Below are positions 34,865-48,757 of a stretch of 64,000 bases of DNA, piece by piece. Position numbers and translations under genes: made by a program. Source of the stretch: Pholiota molesta (taxonomy: Eukaryota; Basidiomycota; Agaricomycetes; Agaricales; Strophariaceae); contig JACGCK010000053.1 of NCBI GenBank assembly GCA_014925825.1, positions 224,899-288,898 of the forward strand. The letters are read 5' to 3'. The notes under the pieces are model-generated. The model was not told the origin of the DNA, did not search any database, and saw only the letters and a list, made by a program, of their open reading frames with translations. Position 1 is the stretch's first letter. Every line of letters starts with the position of its first letter.

Positions 34865-36171
34865 TTACTGAATGAGGATCATCCACGCTAGGACGAAGTA
34901 AAACAGACTGTCGAGAAAAGATTAATAAATTATGAAGTTCAGTCTAGGATGTCACTCACAGAAGTGGATATACGGCAAGGAGGATTCGCTGTTGTTCAAT
35001 TTTTGTCCCATCGAGAAAGTTAACAGAAGCTGCACGCAGTCAGTTATAGGAATGCCAAGAACAAATCATTAAAACGTACCCCAAATAGACCAAGCCCAAC
35101 CTAACAAAGCGACGGGAGCTCTGATCCAAATGATTCGAACAAAACAGGAAATAAGGGCGGCGATGTCAAGAGGAGCTATACAATACCCAAGGACGCAAAG
35201 ACCTTGAAAGAAGGACCTAAATAAAGGATTAATTATAGTTCTTTCGCAGGAGGGAAGCAAGGCCTACACCCTTCCGCCTAGAAGCTAAACTTCATCAGAG
35301 ATTATATTTATGTACTCGATGATCGACATACCTTAGCTTGCACGGTCACAGCTAGAGCGCCCAATGAGCAAATGACGATTACGCTCGTGAATACACCCAG
35401 TGATTGCGATGAAGGAGCCTGATAAATGCTGTAAATCTTGACCTCAAAATAATGGAAGGTTTTTGAGACAAACATTGATGCTTAGCATGATGCCCAGAAG
35501 AAGGCAAAGCAGTAGCGGTCCCCATAGATCCCAGTCCCTATTCAAGCAATTATCAGCAACGCCTCATAGCGAATAGGCAGACAAAATACAGACTTGAGAA
35601 CTTCGCGGCCGTTGGAACGTCTTGGATATAGGACTTGAACAGTTTGGTATATATAGACAAAGATCGCGAGCCTGAGTTGGAAATGATTGGATATGACCAG
35701 CATACAACATAGGGTGAGTATGAAGCGTACAATGGTTGTGGTTACGGGTTCATCGAGAGTATCTCCCCAGAAAAGCTTCGGAGTTCATTAGTATTGGTCA
35801 TGCAAAACCAGGAGCTACAAACCGCGTTTCAATTTGAACACCGCCCAAGGTCTGTCTATTTGGAGAGCGCGCTGTGCTTTGTGCAGAACTGCCGATGTTT
35901 CCAGAGACTACAGGGCTCATAGGCCGGCCATTCGAGGTAGCTGGAGGCGCCAACTGATCAGGCATGAATGTTGCGCGACTCTTTCCTTTGTCTGCAACGG
36001 GTGACTGGGCAAGACCAGGATGAGAGAAGCCAGGAATGTTCTCCTCGTCCAGATCGTCATCGTCGTCGTCTAAGGCGTGCACATTAACTCGTGCATAGAT
36101 ACAGACATACATTGCGTACCCGCTTGAATAAACTGAGAGCTTGCAGTCAGCGGTGTCCTGATAGGATCCAT
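34865..36171 (-). CDS. Yip1-domain Golgi membrane protein (Yip4/YIPF6-like)
   Basis: Five-span Golgi/ER membrane protein of the Yip family that works with Rab GTPases in vesicle traffic. Coding runs from MDPIRTPLTASSQF (36171) through an acidic DDDDDLDEENIPGF cytosolic part, then RxSGEDTLDEPV (the TLDEP motif), VLYPRRSNGREVLK, DWDLWGPLLLCLLLGIMLS, SQSLGVFTSVIVICSLGAL, KLLGGRVSFFQGLCVLGYC and ASVNFLDGTKIEQQRILL, ending FVLAWMILIQ. There are about ten exons with short introns. Three one-base gaps near 35763, 35662 and 35642 (A/T) are needed in the TLDEP and VLYPRR exons. An extra upstream exon (MTSKRGTQA, about 36250) is possible but out of phase. The assignment to Yip4 rather than another Yip rests on the TLDEP/VLYPRR blocks. 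Confidence 0.83.
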
Positions 36172-36391
36172 AAAGAAAGCCTGGAGGTGGAGTTCAAAAC
36201 TGAGCACGACGAATGTGAATTACCAGCCTGAGTGCCACGCTTTGAGGTCATGATGTGGGCGTGTCACGCGAGGAAGCGGAGTTAGAAATTGCCTAATCAA
36301 GAAGACTGACGCGTCGCCTCTGTTAAGTTCATTGCTCTCATATACAATTCCCAGAAGCCTTCATATCATATCCAAGTAGAACCAGAAAACG

Positions 36392-38010
<1,619 letters not shown>

Positions 38011-38585
38011 TTTCTGTAGTTCACATGTTCGTTTTGTTCTTTTACATATTTCTTTCCCTTATACTATTGTCTTTGATGCAGACAACTATGACAATAGTTA
38101 ACAATCAGAAATGCTTTCGGCGTGAATGGAGGGGGAATCGGATTGATTGTATGCGGATGAAATGTACAAAGATAAACTGCATACTTATGTCATTATGAGT
38201 AGCTGTTCTAATGTTGGATGTTTAACGGTTTGACAGTTATATAAGGTATTCTAATTGAAAAGGAAATATGCTAGACGTGAGAGAGTAATGTCGAGAGAAG
38301 TCGTAATAGCGTGTGTTTGATGAGACGAGGATACAGTGGAGAAATACTTGCCTACGAAATTTCAGCCGATGAAACCTAAATGTCGCTAATCATGATATAT
38401 AGTAAAGGGTAAGATCCAATGTGAATTAACAGGATTAATGGGTTCCAAATCTGAAAAAGCCCTTGTCCAGCAGGAAATGTTGAAAAAAAGATCGTCCGTA
38501 ATGTGCCAGAAACACTTCACTACGGTAAAAGCCTAGCAATGAAAAATGTATTTCAGTAATCTCCCTGTTCAAGTGATTATATGCC
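38011..38585. other. Convergent intergenic region
   Basis: About 575 nt between the 3' ends of RPT2 (plus) and the conserved hypothetical gene (minus). AT-rich. A further small 3' exon of the minus-strand gene could lie here but is unsupported. Confidence 0.45.
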
Positions 38586-40902
38586 TTACCGTAACCAGAG
38601 TTTTCCGCTTCCGCTCTTCTCTCTGATAACTTCCCATTGTCTGTCTCCAAGGAATTTTCCATTCAGCGCATCGAGCAATGTCTGTTTACCCTCCCGTGTG
38701 CCATAGTACTCCAGCACCCATTCTCCGAACCACCCTTCACCCATATCCCCTTCGTCCCCCATACGTAGACGCACTACCCGCGCGGTCCACGCAAACTTCT
38801 TCACCAAGGCATATCCCTTTGGAGAGTGCGGGCTGGGAACCTTGGTCGTTGAATGCACTAGAGTGAGCTGAGGAACATCGTCGCAGAATGGAAGCGGTTG
38901 ATTGTATACGTCGGATTTGTGGATGGTGGCATGATGTGCGCATAGTAGAATGGGGACGGAAGGCTGAGGGTTGGTCCAGGGTAGCAGGTCAGGTGGGGTA
39001 TAAGGAACAAGACATTGTCCATTAAATAATAGCCATTTCCGTTGTGAAGATGGGGAGCCGGAAATACCGCTACTGCTGCTTGAAGAAATATGTTTTTGCG
39101 ACGATTTCGGTCGTAAGCTGGATAATAATGTATCATGGCCGACAGGAGGCAGGACCTCCGACGACTCATCGTCTGCATTCGGGGGAATGTATCCAAGATT
39201 GCACACAATATCGCCAGTCGAAAGATGCTCCCAGAGCCCAGATTCTTCGAGCTGTCGCTCACATCCGACCACATTCTCGTCGCCGTCTTCTAGCTTTGTA
39301 CATGGCACGAAGACGCGCAAAATAGGCGCGCGTACACGGGAAGTCGCCATATATAGCTCATGAGGGGAGGATGGGGAGGATGTTGACGGCGATATTTGTG
39401 GACGATTCCGTGAGCTATCACGACTGACAGCAATGTCCGATATAGACGAGTCGCTCGAATTGCGAGTCGATGCAAGCGCAAAATGCCGGGATGGGTGCTT
39501 GAGAGGCATAGAATACCCATACTCATCAGCTTTAGTGCATTCATGAGAAATGTTTGCAGCGCGGCGCCAAGTACTCGAGTAGATCTTTAGCGTCCGAGGC
39601 TCTTCCGGTGGCGGAGGGGTGACGGAGCTGTTTCCAAAAATAGATAATCGTCGTTTATGGGATGTAGGTGCTGACATCATCGAGGAAAGGCTATTTGCCG
39701 ACGGGCGGGGGTTATGGACCTGTAGAAGAATGCTGTGCCTTCGACTGAAGTCACCATCTCGCTTCACGTTCATTAATTTAGGATCGATGCCGATGTTTTC
39801 TTTAATTCCATTGACCGGTTGACTGCGGCTCTGTTTATGTCCTGACCGCATGTTGACTATAGCGTCTCGCATTGATGGCTGCTGTGCATAGGCCAGCGGG
39901 GCTGGAAATGTTAGCTCGCGCAGGTTTTGGACAGGAGAAAAGCGTGATTTATATTTGATTTCTTCTGGTTCTGTGGGCATCGGTTCGCATGAGCTGTGGA
40001 CAAGGGACTGTAGGAGCAAGACGAAACGTGAATGTGCTTGCGTCAAAGCAACGAGCTTCCTCGTCTGCTCATCGTCCTCAAAAGTAGGGTACAATGACGT
40101 TAACGCCCGCAGACCATGCATTGGATATCGATGAAGAGGCACACGTTGAGAGATGTCTACCGATATCGCGAAAAGCGTGTTATCAGCTTAAGTTACCGAA
40201 CGGGTAAAAATAGATGAACACCCGTGAAGAACGGACGTACAGAGGAGATCCAGATCGTGAATGGATATATGAACGTGTTGGTAATGATTCATATCACGGT
40301 CTCGCAGAGCTTGAGCGTAACCTGGTACATATCGAGCGAGGATAGTGTCCCTAAAATGGTGTCTCGGGACAAATCGCGCAAGGCCTTGCAAGTAACGAGG
40401 AGAGGATATACATCCACCCAGTCGAGATGTGATATGACAGCGCCCAGGATGGAGGGATTCTGAATGGTAGGGAGAAAGGTAGAGGAGTGGTACATGCGAG
40501 GAAAGAAACTTGATAAAGCGCGGGTCGTTGGGTGTGGAGTTTGATAAACCCGCTTGGGTGCGTAAGTGGTGGACTGGGGTGGAGCACAGAGAGTTCTTGA
40601 GGGTGCCACGAAGGAGAAGAAGAGGGGGATGACGAAGTATATTGGCCTTGACCGAACGATTCACGGGTATTCATAGCCATTTGTGTTGTCACTCTGGGCG
40701 GTTCAGGGATGTTGGGCAAGGGTCGCGTTGTGGTCGACGGCGAAGTGAATAACGGCAGGCCGTCCGTGGTGCTGTGATTACGGCGTGCGAAAAATCTGCC
40801 TCTTTCCGAGTTGGATTGTGTATGTGAGTCCACAGATGCAGGATAGGGATGGAAAGAATGCAGTGAAGGAGGCTGTAGCGACGCAGTCGAATATATTGCC
40901 AT
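38586..40902 (-). CDS. Conserved basidiomycete protein with an F-box-like segment
   Basis: Two exons: 40902-40241 and 40156-38586, about 744 residues. A Ser/Pro-rich N-terminus is followed by [19 protein letters not shown] then [19 protein letters not shown], which resembles an F-box helix pair, and [11 protein letters not shown] with IHDLDLL. Exon 2 opens [20 protein letters not shown] and [20 protein letters not shown], a block I associate with conserved mushroom proteins of unknown function. A long Ser-rich disordered middle follows, then a folded C-terminal region ([45 protein letters not shown]). Two one-base gaps (about 40541 and 40354, A/T runs) must be filled, after which phases match. 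An SCF-adaptor role is only a guess. It is divergent to IWS1. Confidence 0.65.
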
Positions 40903-41218
40903 CTTAAATGTAAAATTTGAACTGAGTACCCGCCAGCTGAACAGAAAACGAATAAGGCCAAACAGCATTAGAGATGAACATAACGTACTTTGCGGATTAA
41001 TAGAAATGGTGTGGTTGTGCAAGGAAAGGGAGACATGGATGACAATTTGCTCGAGGCACCGTCGACCATCACTTGAAATGACTGACGCCCGCATTACGAT
41101 GTCACAGCACATGCCGTAATCACCACAATTTTGGAGCATAAATATGGCGTGGGAATAAATCAGTGATGACTCCAGGGTGTTGGGCATCGCCTACCCAACT
41201 TGAACATCAACACCGACC
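40903..41218. promoter_or_regulatory. Divergent promoter, hypothetical gene / IWS1
   Basis: 316 nt separate the start codons of two divergent genes. No TATA box or known motif recognised. Confidence 0.5.
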
Positions 41219-42654
41219 ATGGTGCGTCTCCCAGCTAGTCTTGGTATGCTCATCCCTGACAGAGGTCTAGCCACGCAACGACCTTGAACGACAAGTCTTC
41301 GGAGGCTCCGAATCGGAGCTTTCATCCGACGAGGACGACGGTTAGTTTCACATCCCCTAGTACCTTCATCAAAGCAACTCAGCGGTTTCTCTTTCTTCAA
41401 CAGAGATCCAGCAGCGCGAGCAGCCAGTATTACCGCAGAAGCCTCGCCCTACTAAACCTTCTGATGATTACGAATCTTCTGCTGGAGAATCTGAAGACGA
41501 ATATGTCCAATCAACTCGCCCTTCATCTGTTGGCAAAGCGAGGAAGCGGCTGTCGACAAAGTCTGCGAGCAAAGGTGACGGTGAACCCAAGACGCAGAGG
41601 AAGAGGAAACGGCAACAACCAGTTGAAGTGGATTTGAATGATCTTCCGCCAGAACAGGGTGAGTGTGCCTTGTGACGTTGTTGTCTTAGCTTTCAGCTTG
41701 AGCTTCTTGATCACGTTGACGCCTCATGCTCCATGTTGCATTGTTATGGATTTACTAACCAAATTCTGCTCACTTTGTCTGATGTAGCTAATAAAATTCG
41801 GTTGGACATGAAGATTGATGAAATCTTGAGGAGTAAAAAATCGAAGCCAAGAAAGAAAAAGAACAATGACGAGGTCCTGGATAGCTTTGCAGATGACGAA
41901 GTTGCGAGGCTAAGAGAGACCATGAACAATGCGGCCGATGAAGATATCAGATCAAACCAGGACAAACTTCCAGCGATGGCAAAGCTACGACTTCTCCCTG
42001 AAGCCATGGACACTTTACGCAAGTGAGTGATATGGTCGATTCCTCATTACACCATGAATCATCAATCCACGGCTTTTCTCTAGAGCTTCTCTGGCACAGT
42101 CCATGATCGACAATAACTTGCTCGAAGCCGTTCGGCGGTGGCTTGAGCCTCTTCCAGACCGTCTCTTCCCGCTTTGAACATTCAGCGCGAGTTCTTTAAC
42201 ATTATTAAGAAGATGGAGTTATCGATAGCGCCGTCCTCAAGGAGTCTGGCCTTGGTCGTATCGTCTTATTTTACACGAAATGCAAGCGCGTCACCCCTGA
42301 TATCACCCGGATAGCGAACGACCTCGTCTCCGTATGGTCGCGGCCCATCATCAAGCGTTCCGCGTCGTATCGTGATCGCATTGTACCTGTGGCACAAGAC
42401 CAGGTGATGGAGTGGATATGCGCGCTGGTGAACGCCTCAACGCTATTCTGGCAAGAGCGAAGGAAGCGGAGAAGGGGCGGGTCAAACGAAATGCTGTAAT
42501 GATACCGCAAAGAGAGCTTGGGACATATACGGTCGCTCCCAAGATGAACGCTGGAATTGGAAGGGGGAGTGTGAGCGTGGATGTAGATGTGGAGAGGAGG
42601 AGAAAGAACGCAGAGAGGTTAAGGAGCTTGACGAGGAAGGTCAGCATGAAGTAG
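41219..42654 (+). CDS. IWS1: Iws1/Spn1 transcription elongation factor
   Basis: Nuclear partner of Spt6 and RNA polymerase II that couples elongation to chromatin and mRNA export. Exons 41219-41221 (ATG only), 41271-41340, 41404-41658, 41788-42022, 42084-42654; about 378 residues. An acidic N-terminus ([24 protein letters not shown]) and a Lys/Arg-rich linker precede [18 protein letters not shown] and the TFIIS N-terminal (LW) domain: [71 protein letters not shown]. The tail has [18 protein letters not shown]. Three one-base gaps in exon 5 (about 42164, 42214, 42410), two of T and one of A, break the raw frame; filling them restores the family sequence and the stop at 42652-42654. Confidence 0.85.
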
Positions 42655-43196
42655 GCTGATCTAGGGTTCCGATAACTTTATACGGCTTCTACGCTTCTCG
42701 GGTGTTGTGCCTTTATGGTTTTGTATTTCTATCCTTTTGTCGATAATGCTAATAATATTTAGGTCAACTGTGACCGGGTATGAGATGCAAATAAGATCAA
42801 GTTGCATAAATCCAACATAAACCTGAAATGACTTCTGAAAGCTCGATGCAGAGAGGGTATGGAATGGGGGATGGATCGTGGTCATGGGCAAGCCATGGGA
42901 CTTGTGCGCTAAAGTATCAAATTTCGATGCGTCTATTCCTTTGACAAGTCTTTGACTGATGCTGGGTTGACGTGAATCGATTGCAGGTACTTGAAACCTA
43001 CTATAGGGCCGTGAGGCAACATATAGACGCGATTAGAGACCACGTTGCAAGCACACATCTAGGTGGCATTTCCAAAAGGCTGGAGTCCTCGAGGCGCAAT
43101 ATAATCCCAGCTAGCACGCCCTCTTATAATTTCCTTCCCATAGAAACTTTTTTTTCCATTTCGTTACCTCCTAACCAACAAAGTCCATCCAGAACA
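42655..43196. other. Intergenic with GTPase F promoter
   Basis: About 540 nt; the last 120 nt carry the F promoter block. Nothing else seen. Confidence 0.5.
43087..43105 (+). promoter_or_regulatory. CCTCGAGG-TATA promoter block, GTPase F
   Basis: GGCTGGAGTCCTCGAGG then CGCAATATAAT; the palindrome starts 110 bp before the ATG. Confidence 0.6.
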
Positions 43197-44335
43197 ATGT
43201 CGCCCAAGAATCAACAGAAGGCTCTCAAGTTTCTGAAGAGCTTGAAGAGCCCGTCAGATCCTCCTTTCAATGATGGAGAACCTTTCGACATTATCATTCC
43301 GTACGTGCATTCTATCACTCTTCGGTCCACAACAGTCCTTTAATTAGATGGGGTTCGTACGGTAAACATTGAACGTTTACCCATTAAGAATTATGGGTCC
43401 TACAGGAGTTGGAAAGAGTACCGTATGTTATCCTTTCTTCGTGCCCAATTCGCGCTTCCTAATATTCATCCCGATATTCGTAGTTCATCAATGCTCTTTT
43501 AGAGCAGAACAAGCCAAGGTTGCCGTTGGACATGGTCTCCAGTCATCCACCTCCCATTTGAACCCCGTCGTTATTCCGTTTGGTCATGGAGGGAACGGGT
43601 TTACAAATCCAAGGGGCGACAACAAAGGGCGACTTGTCCTTGTCGATACTCCCGGATTTGACGACACTTTTGTTGATGATGCGGAGATCTTGCGCCGTAT
43701 CTCGGTTTGGCTTGGGTTATCGTTAGCCTTTCTTTTTGTCACCCCATTAGAAACATACTGATCTCAATGCTAGATACGCCAACAACATGAAATTGGGTGG
43801 TGTAATATATCTCCAAGACATAATGCAAACCCGTATGTTGGGCACAACTCGCCGAAACCTCGATATTTTTCGGAAATTGGTTGGTGAAGATGCGCTAAGG
43901 TGTGTTGTCCTTGGGACGACGAAGTGGAACCTGGTTGGACCTGCGGTTGGTGCCAAACGTGAAGAACAGTACAAGTCACAATTTTGGAAGGACATGATCG
44001 ATGCAGGGTCCCAGGTTGTTAGCGTCCGCGCCCAGGACACTCCCCGTGAAATAATCAACAGCATTCTCGACCGTGTCAAGACCAAAAATTCCAAGGTCGA
44101 GTTTCTGATGATACAAAGTGAACTCACCCAGTTGCGAAAATTTGTACCTGAAACAGAAGCTGGACAAACTTTGAAACATTCTGTCGACGAATTGATCAAA
44201 CTTCAAAAGCGAAAGGTGGAAAATCTTACCGACAAAGAATTCGAAAAGGGACGACAGGAGCTTGAACAACTCTTGAAGACGGCGAAGGAACTGAAGGTAC
44301 CACTTGGGGCGCGTATCAAGAGGTTCTTCCTCTAG
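43197..44335 (+). CDS. P-loop GTPase F (long subfamily)
   Basis: About 312 residues. Exons 43197-43300, 43389-43422 (34-nt microexon IMGPTGVGKST), 43484-43721, 43774-44335. Exon 1: KALKFLKSLKSPSDPPFNDG, ending DIIIP. Exon 3: FINALLEAEQAKVAVGHGLQ with LVLVDTPGFDDTFVDDAEI; one A lost near 43504 (GAG for GAAG) breaks the raw frame there. Exon 4: GGVIYLQDIMQTRMLGTTRR, VVLGTTKWNLV, GSQVVSVRAQDTPREI (the segment that became the minisatellite in D), VPETEAGQTLKHSVDELI, a Lys/Glu-rich coiled coil and the tail VPLGARIKRFFL. Promoter block and 3' motif are both present. First of four same-strand copies. Confidence 0.82.
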
Positions 44336-44352
44336 GTCAGCTTCGTTCTTAC

Positions 44353-44378
44353 GTTGATTTCACAGCACGATCACTGAT
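44353..44378 (+). other. Shared 3'-flank motif of GTPase F
   Basis: GTTGATTTCACAGCACGATC followed by ACTGAT, 18 nt after the stop codon. Confidence 0.6.
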
Positions 44379-45004
44379 ATAAACTTTAGGGCAGTTCCTT
44401 AGCAGAAAAAGAAAGGATGCCTGGTTTTCTCAATCTCGAATTTTCATCTATCCATATCATTGTTCTTTTCTGTTCGGCTGCTCTGTAAAATAATTACTAT
44501 ATAATTTCTTTGTGTCGCAATAAGACAAGTCTCTGAAGTTATTGGTTCTTGGTTCCTGGAAATAGTTCTGTCCTCGTCGCTCTTTCGCTACTGGTGAAAC
44601 GGAAAATTTGCCAGACTAAATATTCGGCACCAAGGAGGTATAAGTGCACATGATGCACCTTCCCATTTATGCCACAGTACGCGTCGATTTCGAGCAGAGC
44701 TTATGACTGACCACCATGGCGTCCACATTTATTCCCGCACGAAATCAATGCGAAATATTCTAATAGTACTTCATGGTTGATTTAGATGAGCCATGGTGAT
44801 TTATGTCTGTTCCTTGAATTAACATTCAGCTGTACCGGGCAGCAAAATTGTGAACGTCTTGACGCAAATCTGAACGGCCTAGGAGTCCTCGAGGCAGCAT
44901 ATTAATATAATATAAGGTGACACACCCTGACACTTTCCTTCTCACAGAACGTTTGCTTTCCATTTCGGTGCTATCTTTCAATCAGCAAGAATTCGTCCAG
45001 GACA
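44379..45004. other. Intergenic between GTPases F and G
   Basis: About 630 nt; holds the G promoter block (44887-44908) and no gene. Confidence 0.5.
44887..44908 (+). promoter_or_regulatory. CCTCGAGG-TATA promoter block, GTPase G
   Basis: GGAGTCCTCGAGGCAGCATA followed by TTAATATAATATAAGG, 118 bp before the ATG. Confidence 0.6.
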
Positions 45005-46156
45005 ATGTCGAGGAGAAATACAGAAAAAAGTATCAAGTTCATTATGGGCTTGAAGCATCGGTCAGATCCTCAATTCGATGGAGAGCCTTTCGACATTGTG
45101 ATACCGTATGTGCATTCTCCCCTCTTTAATCTATAACCGCTCTCTAATCATATGGGGCTCATATTGTTGAATATTTTGTATGTTTATCGATTAAGAGTTT
45201 TGGGTCCTACAGGTGTAGGAAAAAGTACCGTACGTCGATCCCATCTACGCGCTCTTTAATCATATTTACGCCGATCTTTTTAAGTTTATCAACTCTCTTC
45301 TAGAGTCGATTGGCAAAACCGAACGTGTAAAAGTTGGACATGGTCTCACGTCAACTACGTCCCAAATGGATCCTGTCGTTATCGAGTTTGGTCAGGGCGC
45401 CAATGACTTTACAAATCCAAATAGCGACAACAAAGGGCGGCTTGTCCTTGTCGATACTCCTGGGTTCGACGATACTTACGTTGATGATGGGGAGATCTTG
45501 CGGCGTATCTCTGTGTGGCTTGGGTTATCGTTAGTGGCTTTTGTGATTCCTTCAGGGCAATATGCTGATTTCAATACTAGATATGCCATCAGTATGAAGC
45601 TGGGCGGCGTAATATATCTTCATGATATAACGCAAACCCTGATGTTGGGCTCAACTCGCCGAGACCTGATCATTTTTCAGAAATTGATTGGTACAGAGGC
45701 GCTAGGATGTGTCGTCCTTGGGACAACAAAATGGGCACTGGTCGAACCTGCAGTTGGCGCCCAACGTCAGGAGCAGCTCAAGGCACAGTTTTGGAAGGAG
45801 ATGATCGATTCTGGGTCGGGGGTCGTTAGCGTGTGTGGTCAGGACACTCCCCGTGAAATAGTCAACAGCATTCTCCACCGTATCAAGACCAAAAATTCCA
45901 AGGTCGAGTTCCTGATGATACAAAGCGAACTTGTCCAGATGCGAAGATTTGTACCCCAGACAGCCGCTGGACAAGCTTTGAAATACTCGCTCGACGAGTT
46001 GATTAAACTTCAAAAGCCACAGGTGGAAAACTTTAGCGACGATGATTTCGACAAGGAAGGAAGGAGCTTGACCGACTCTGCGAGACGGCGAAGGAACTGA
46101 AGGTGCCAATGGGGGCGCGTATCAAGAAGTTCTTCGGATATCGCGGACTCTTCTAG
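45005..46156 (+). CDS. P-loop GTPase G (long subfamily)
   Basis: About 318 residues. Exons 45005-45105, 45196-45229 (34-nt microexon VLGPTGVGKST; Leu replaces Met), 45285-45529, 45581-46156. Exon 3: FINSLLESIGKTERVKVGHG, LVLVDTPGFDDTYVDDGEI. The third intron happens to be open in frame, so intron retention would not stop translation. Exon 4: GGVIYLHDITQTLMLGSTRR, CVVLGTTKWALV, SVCGQDTPREIV, then a coiled coil. One purine is missing near 46060 (GACAAGGAAGG), after which KELDRLCETAKELKVPMGAR and KKFFGYRGLF follow in frame. The 3' motif follows at 46173. It is followed by duplicated spacer R1a. Confidence 0.8.
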
Positions 46157-46172
46157 GTCTGTTTCTTCTTAT

Positions 46173-46199
46173 GTTGATTTCACAGCACGATCACTCATG
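46173..46199 (+). other. Shared 3'-flank motif of GTPase G
   Basis: GTTGATTTCACAGCACGATC followed by ACTCATG, 17 nt after the stop codon. Confidence 0.55.
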
Positions 46200-46369
46200 C
46201 AAAGGCTAAAGCAGCTATTTCGTATGGCAGAAAGGACGTTTTTTTTCTCAATCTCGAAATGGTTATAAAATCCAAATCATCGATCGTTTCAAAGAAAATA
46301 TTCACTTTAGTTCTCTATCCTTCCCTGAAATTCGAAATATATCATCACTGGAAATCGTTCAGTTGTCAG

Positions 46370-48060
46370 CATATCGAGCTGCTCCCCGTTCGTGCCACAG
46401 CACGAAGTTCAAGACTAAATTCATTATTTGTTTGACCTCTCAGGATACCTGGTTTCGGATCAGGATGTAGGACGTAGGACATGGATGCCACTCCCCTCTC
46501 AGTCGACAAGAGCTCGGAACACGAGGGATCAGCGATGCATAATTTAATGAAAACGACCAGCTACAGGAAATGAAATGCATTCAGGAGACTCCCATTAGGT
46601 GTGGAGTATTCGTGGATGCATCCTCGTTGAAAACGCGCGATGCATGATGCGTTCATGACACTGAAACGGAGCGACGCACCGGAAAAAACGGTAGCGGTCC
46701 CCATTGACATATATACGTAGTCAAATCGATGAATGTTTACTGGTACATAATAATGAATGGGGAGAGGCGTGTATCAAACTCCGATGCTGGCGGTAGCAGG
46801 GAGGGGGAGACAGTTACGCAGGGGCATGTATGCATGCATGCATGGTGGACTGTGAATGATGGTGGGCTTGCTACCAACAGCGGTGAATGATTGCAACATG
46901 CATGCACGAGCCCAGGAGCTGGGGAGAGGGAGGGATGGAAACGTGGACGCAGGGACTGGAAAGATCAGTCTGGAGCAGATTGCCATTGGCATTGGCATTG
47001 TCCGTCAACTAGTGTCAGTACCAGGGATAGATAGATAAGGAGACGTGATGTTGCCGTGCCGCTATGGATAGATCATAGAAGAATGTAGGTATGGATTATG
47101 AGTTATTAACAGATCGCAAGGCTAGTACGGGGGGTTGACCGGGGATTCGGGATCGGAATGTTCATCGCCTGCGGTATGGAGTGGTGCGGGGGGACGTTCT
47201 TGCCTGGAAGAGGCTACGAAAGCATGAAGAAGTTGACGGTGAACACTTGAAAGCCCTGACAGAAATCGATTCACTAGCAATTTGCGAGAAAAGTCTAAGA
47301 CTAGTGGTGAGGAGTCCGGAAGACGCTTCTGCCCAACAAAAGGACGTTTCGGAAAATATAGATGCGGCAGACAGTGGACATAGATTGGGGATTTGGCAGT
47401 GACAGATAAGAAGCCTTGGATAGATCACAGATGTAGATATGGATTCTGGACAGATCAGGTAAGGACTCGGGATCAGCGAGAGGCTGACATATCCATTGTT
47501 CGCGGTCACGGTGTGCTGGCAGCCTGCAGAAAGCGACCGTCGGCAACAATGCGGACAAGAAGCAGCTCGCAAGGGCGCGAGAGATGGAATAAGAAGGAAA
47601 CTGTGTTCATTTTGGCAAAACGAAGACGGGGTCAGAGAAAACATATGCGATCAGACGATCGAGACGATCAACAGGAAGCGCCTCGAGGCCAGGGGAGCGA
47701 CTGGGAGCGAGATGGAAGCGGTGGGCAGGCAATTGGTTCTGCAGGCATCCCACTTCAGAGTGGCGGGTGACCCCGGAGCATGGAGATGGGTAATACACAT
47801 TGGGCACGCTGGAGTACACGTTCAATTGAAGTGCTCGTACTACCTATGGGACATGACGCGTACGAGCTCAGCAGCAGGTGGCCTGGGAGAGTGGTGATGG
47901 TTGTATTCTGGGTGGAGAGACGAGAAATGAAGTGACGGGTGATGCATTGATGGGGCCAAGCTTGGAACTGGGCTGGCTGTGGGAAGGTTTGACTAGCCGC
48001 ATACCTATTAATAGCTACCCCACGCAATGCCCTCGCTGCCCTTCTCCCTCGTTTATTCTC
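46370..48060. repeat. Duplicated spacer R1a
   Basis: Non-coding block closely similar in order and content to 52640-54880. Shared landmarks: the block with CTCCGATGCTGGCGGTAGCA (46777 and 53449), the palindromic GCATGCATGC region, AGGAGACGTGATGTTGCCGT, GGACGTTTCGGAAAATATAG and GGTTGTATTCTGGGTGGAGA. Open frames inside it are not conserved between the copies, so I do not call genes here. Its right end resembles the promoter side of the gene at 54896. Confidence 0.8.
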
Positions 48061-48409
48061 GGTTGACACTCTGTAAACCTCCTGTTCTTTTAAGATCCAA
48101 AAGATCTTAGTTTATGGCATGTAATTATCGTATTTTTGTGAACCCAAGAGTGTTGGACAGAGAGCCATATGCTGATCTCTTCATCGCGCTTGTTAGTATT
48201 CACGCCAATCTTATGAGTTCACCAACTGTTCTGGATACCAACCAAAATAAGGTCGTAGCTGGACATAATCAGCAAAATACAAGTCCCAACAATCACACCA
48301 CTGCGCGGCTTGTATGCGCATCCAAATACATATGTTGTAATAGTACTAAGGGATATATTTAAGTGGTCCGTGGTGACCAGTTTATTGTACCAATTTGAAA
48401 AGGAGTTAA

Positions 48410-48757
48410 GCCCAAAATGTTTGTCGATTTTAGATAAAATTAAGATCAATAACCAAATGAAGAAGATTTAGTGTAGACTTCCATAGTTGCATAATATAAA
48501 AAGCTATGCCAGATTCCGAATCTGGATGTCCATATCTGTTCCTTGATCTCAGCACGGTCGCTCAAAATATGAACTATTTAATCTAACTAATTATGCAAGG
48601 TCCATGCTTGATGCATGTGTGGATGTCGATGCCAATTCGAAAGACTGAGTCCTCTAGGCGGCATATAATACAATTTGGCATCATGCCCTCTTACGCTTTC
48701 CTCCTCATAGAAACCTTTGCATTCCATCTTTCAAACAGCAACAATTCGTCTAGAACA
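48410..48757 (+). repeat. Duplicated 5' region of GTPase H
   Basis: Matches the 5' region of GTPase I at 50938-51306 (shared CCATAGTTGCATAATATAAA and ATGCATGTGTGGATGTCG). It includes the promoter block and leader. Confidence 0.75.
48651..48670 (+). promoter_or_regulatory. CCTCTAGG-TATA promoter block, GTPase H
   Basis: Variant palindrome CCTCTAGG followed by CGGCATATAATAC, 107 bp before the ATG. Confidence 0.5.

Noticed and set aside
47162..47897. Overlapping open frames of 125-160 codons in spacer R1a
   Set aside because: The duplicate block R1b does not preserve them in length or frame; both strands show similar frames, which suggests chance.
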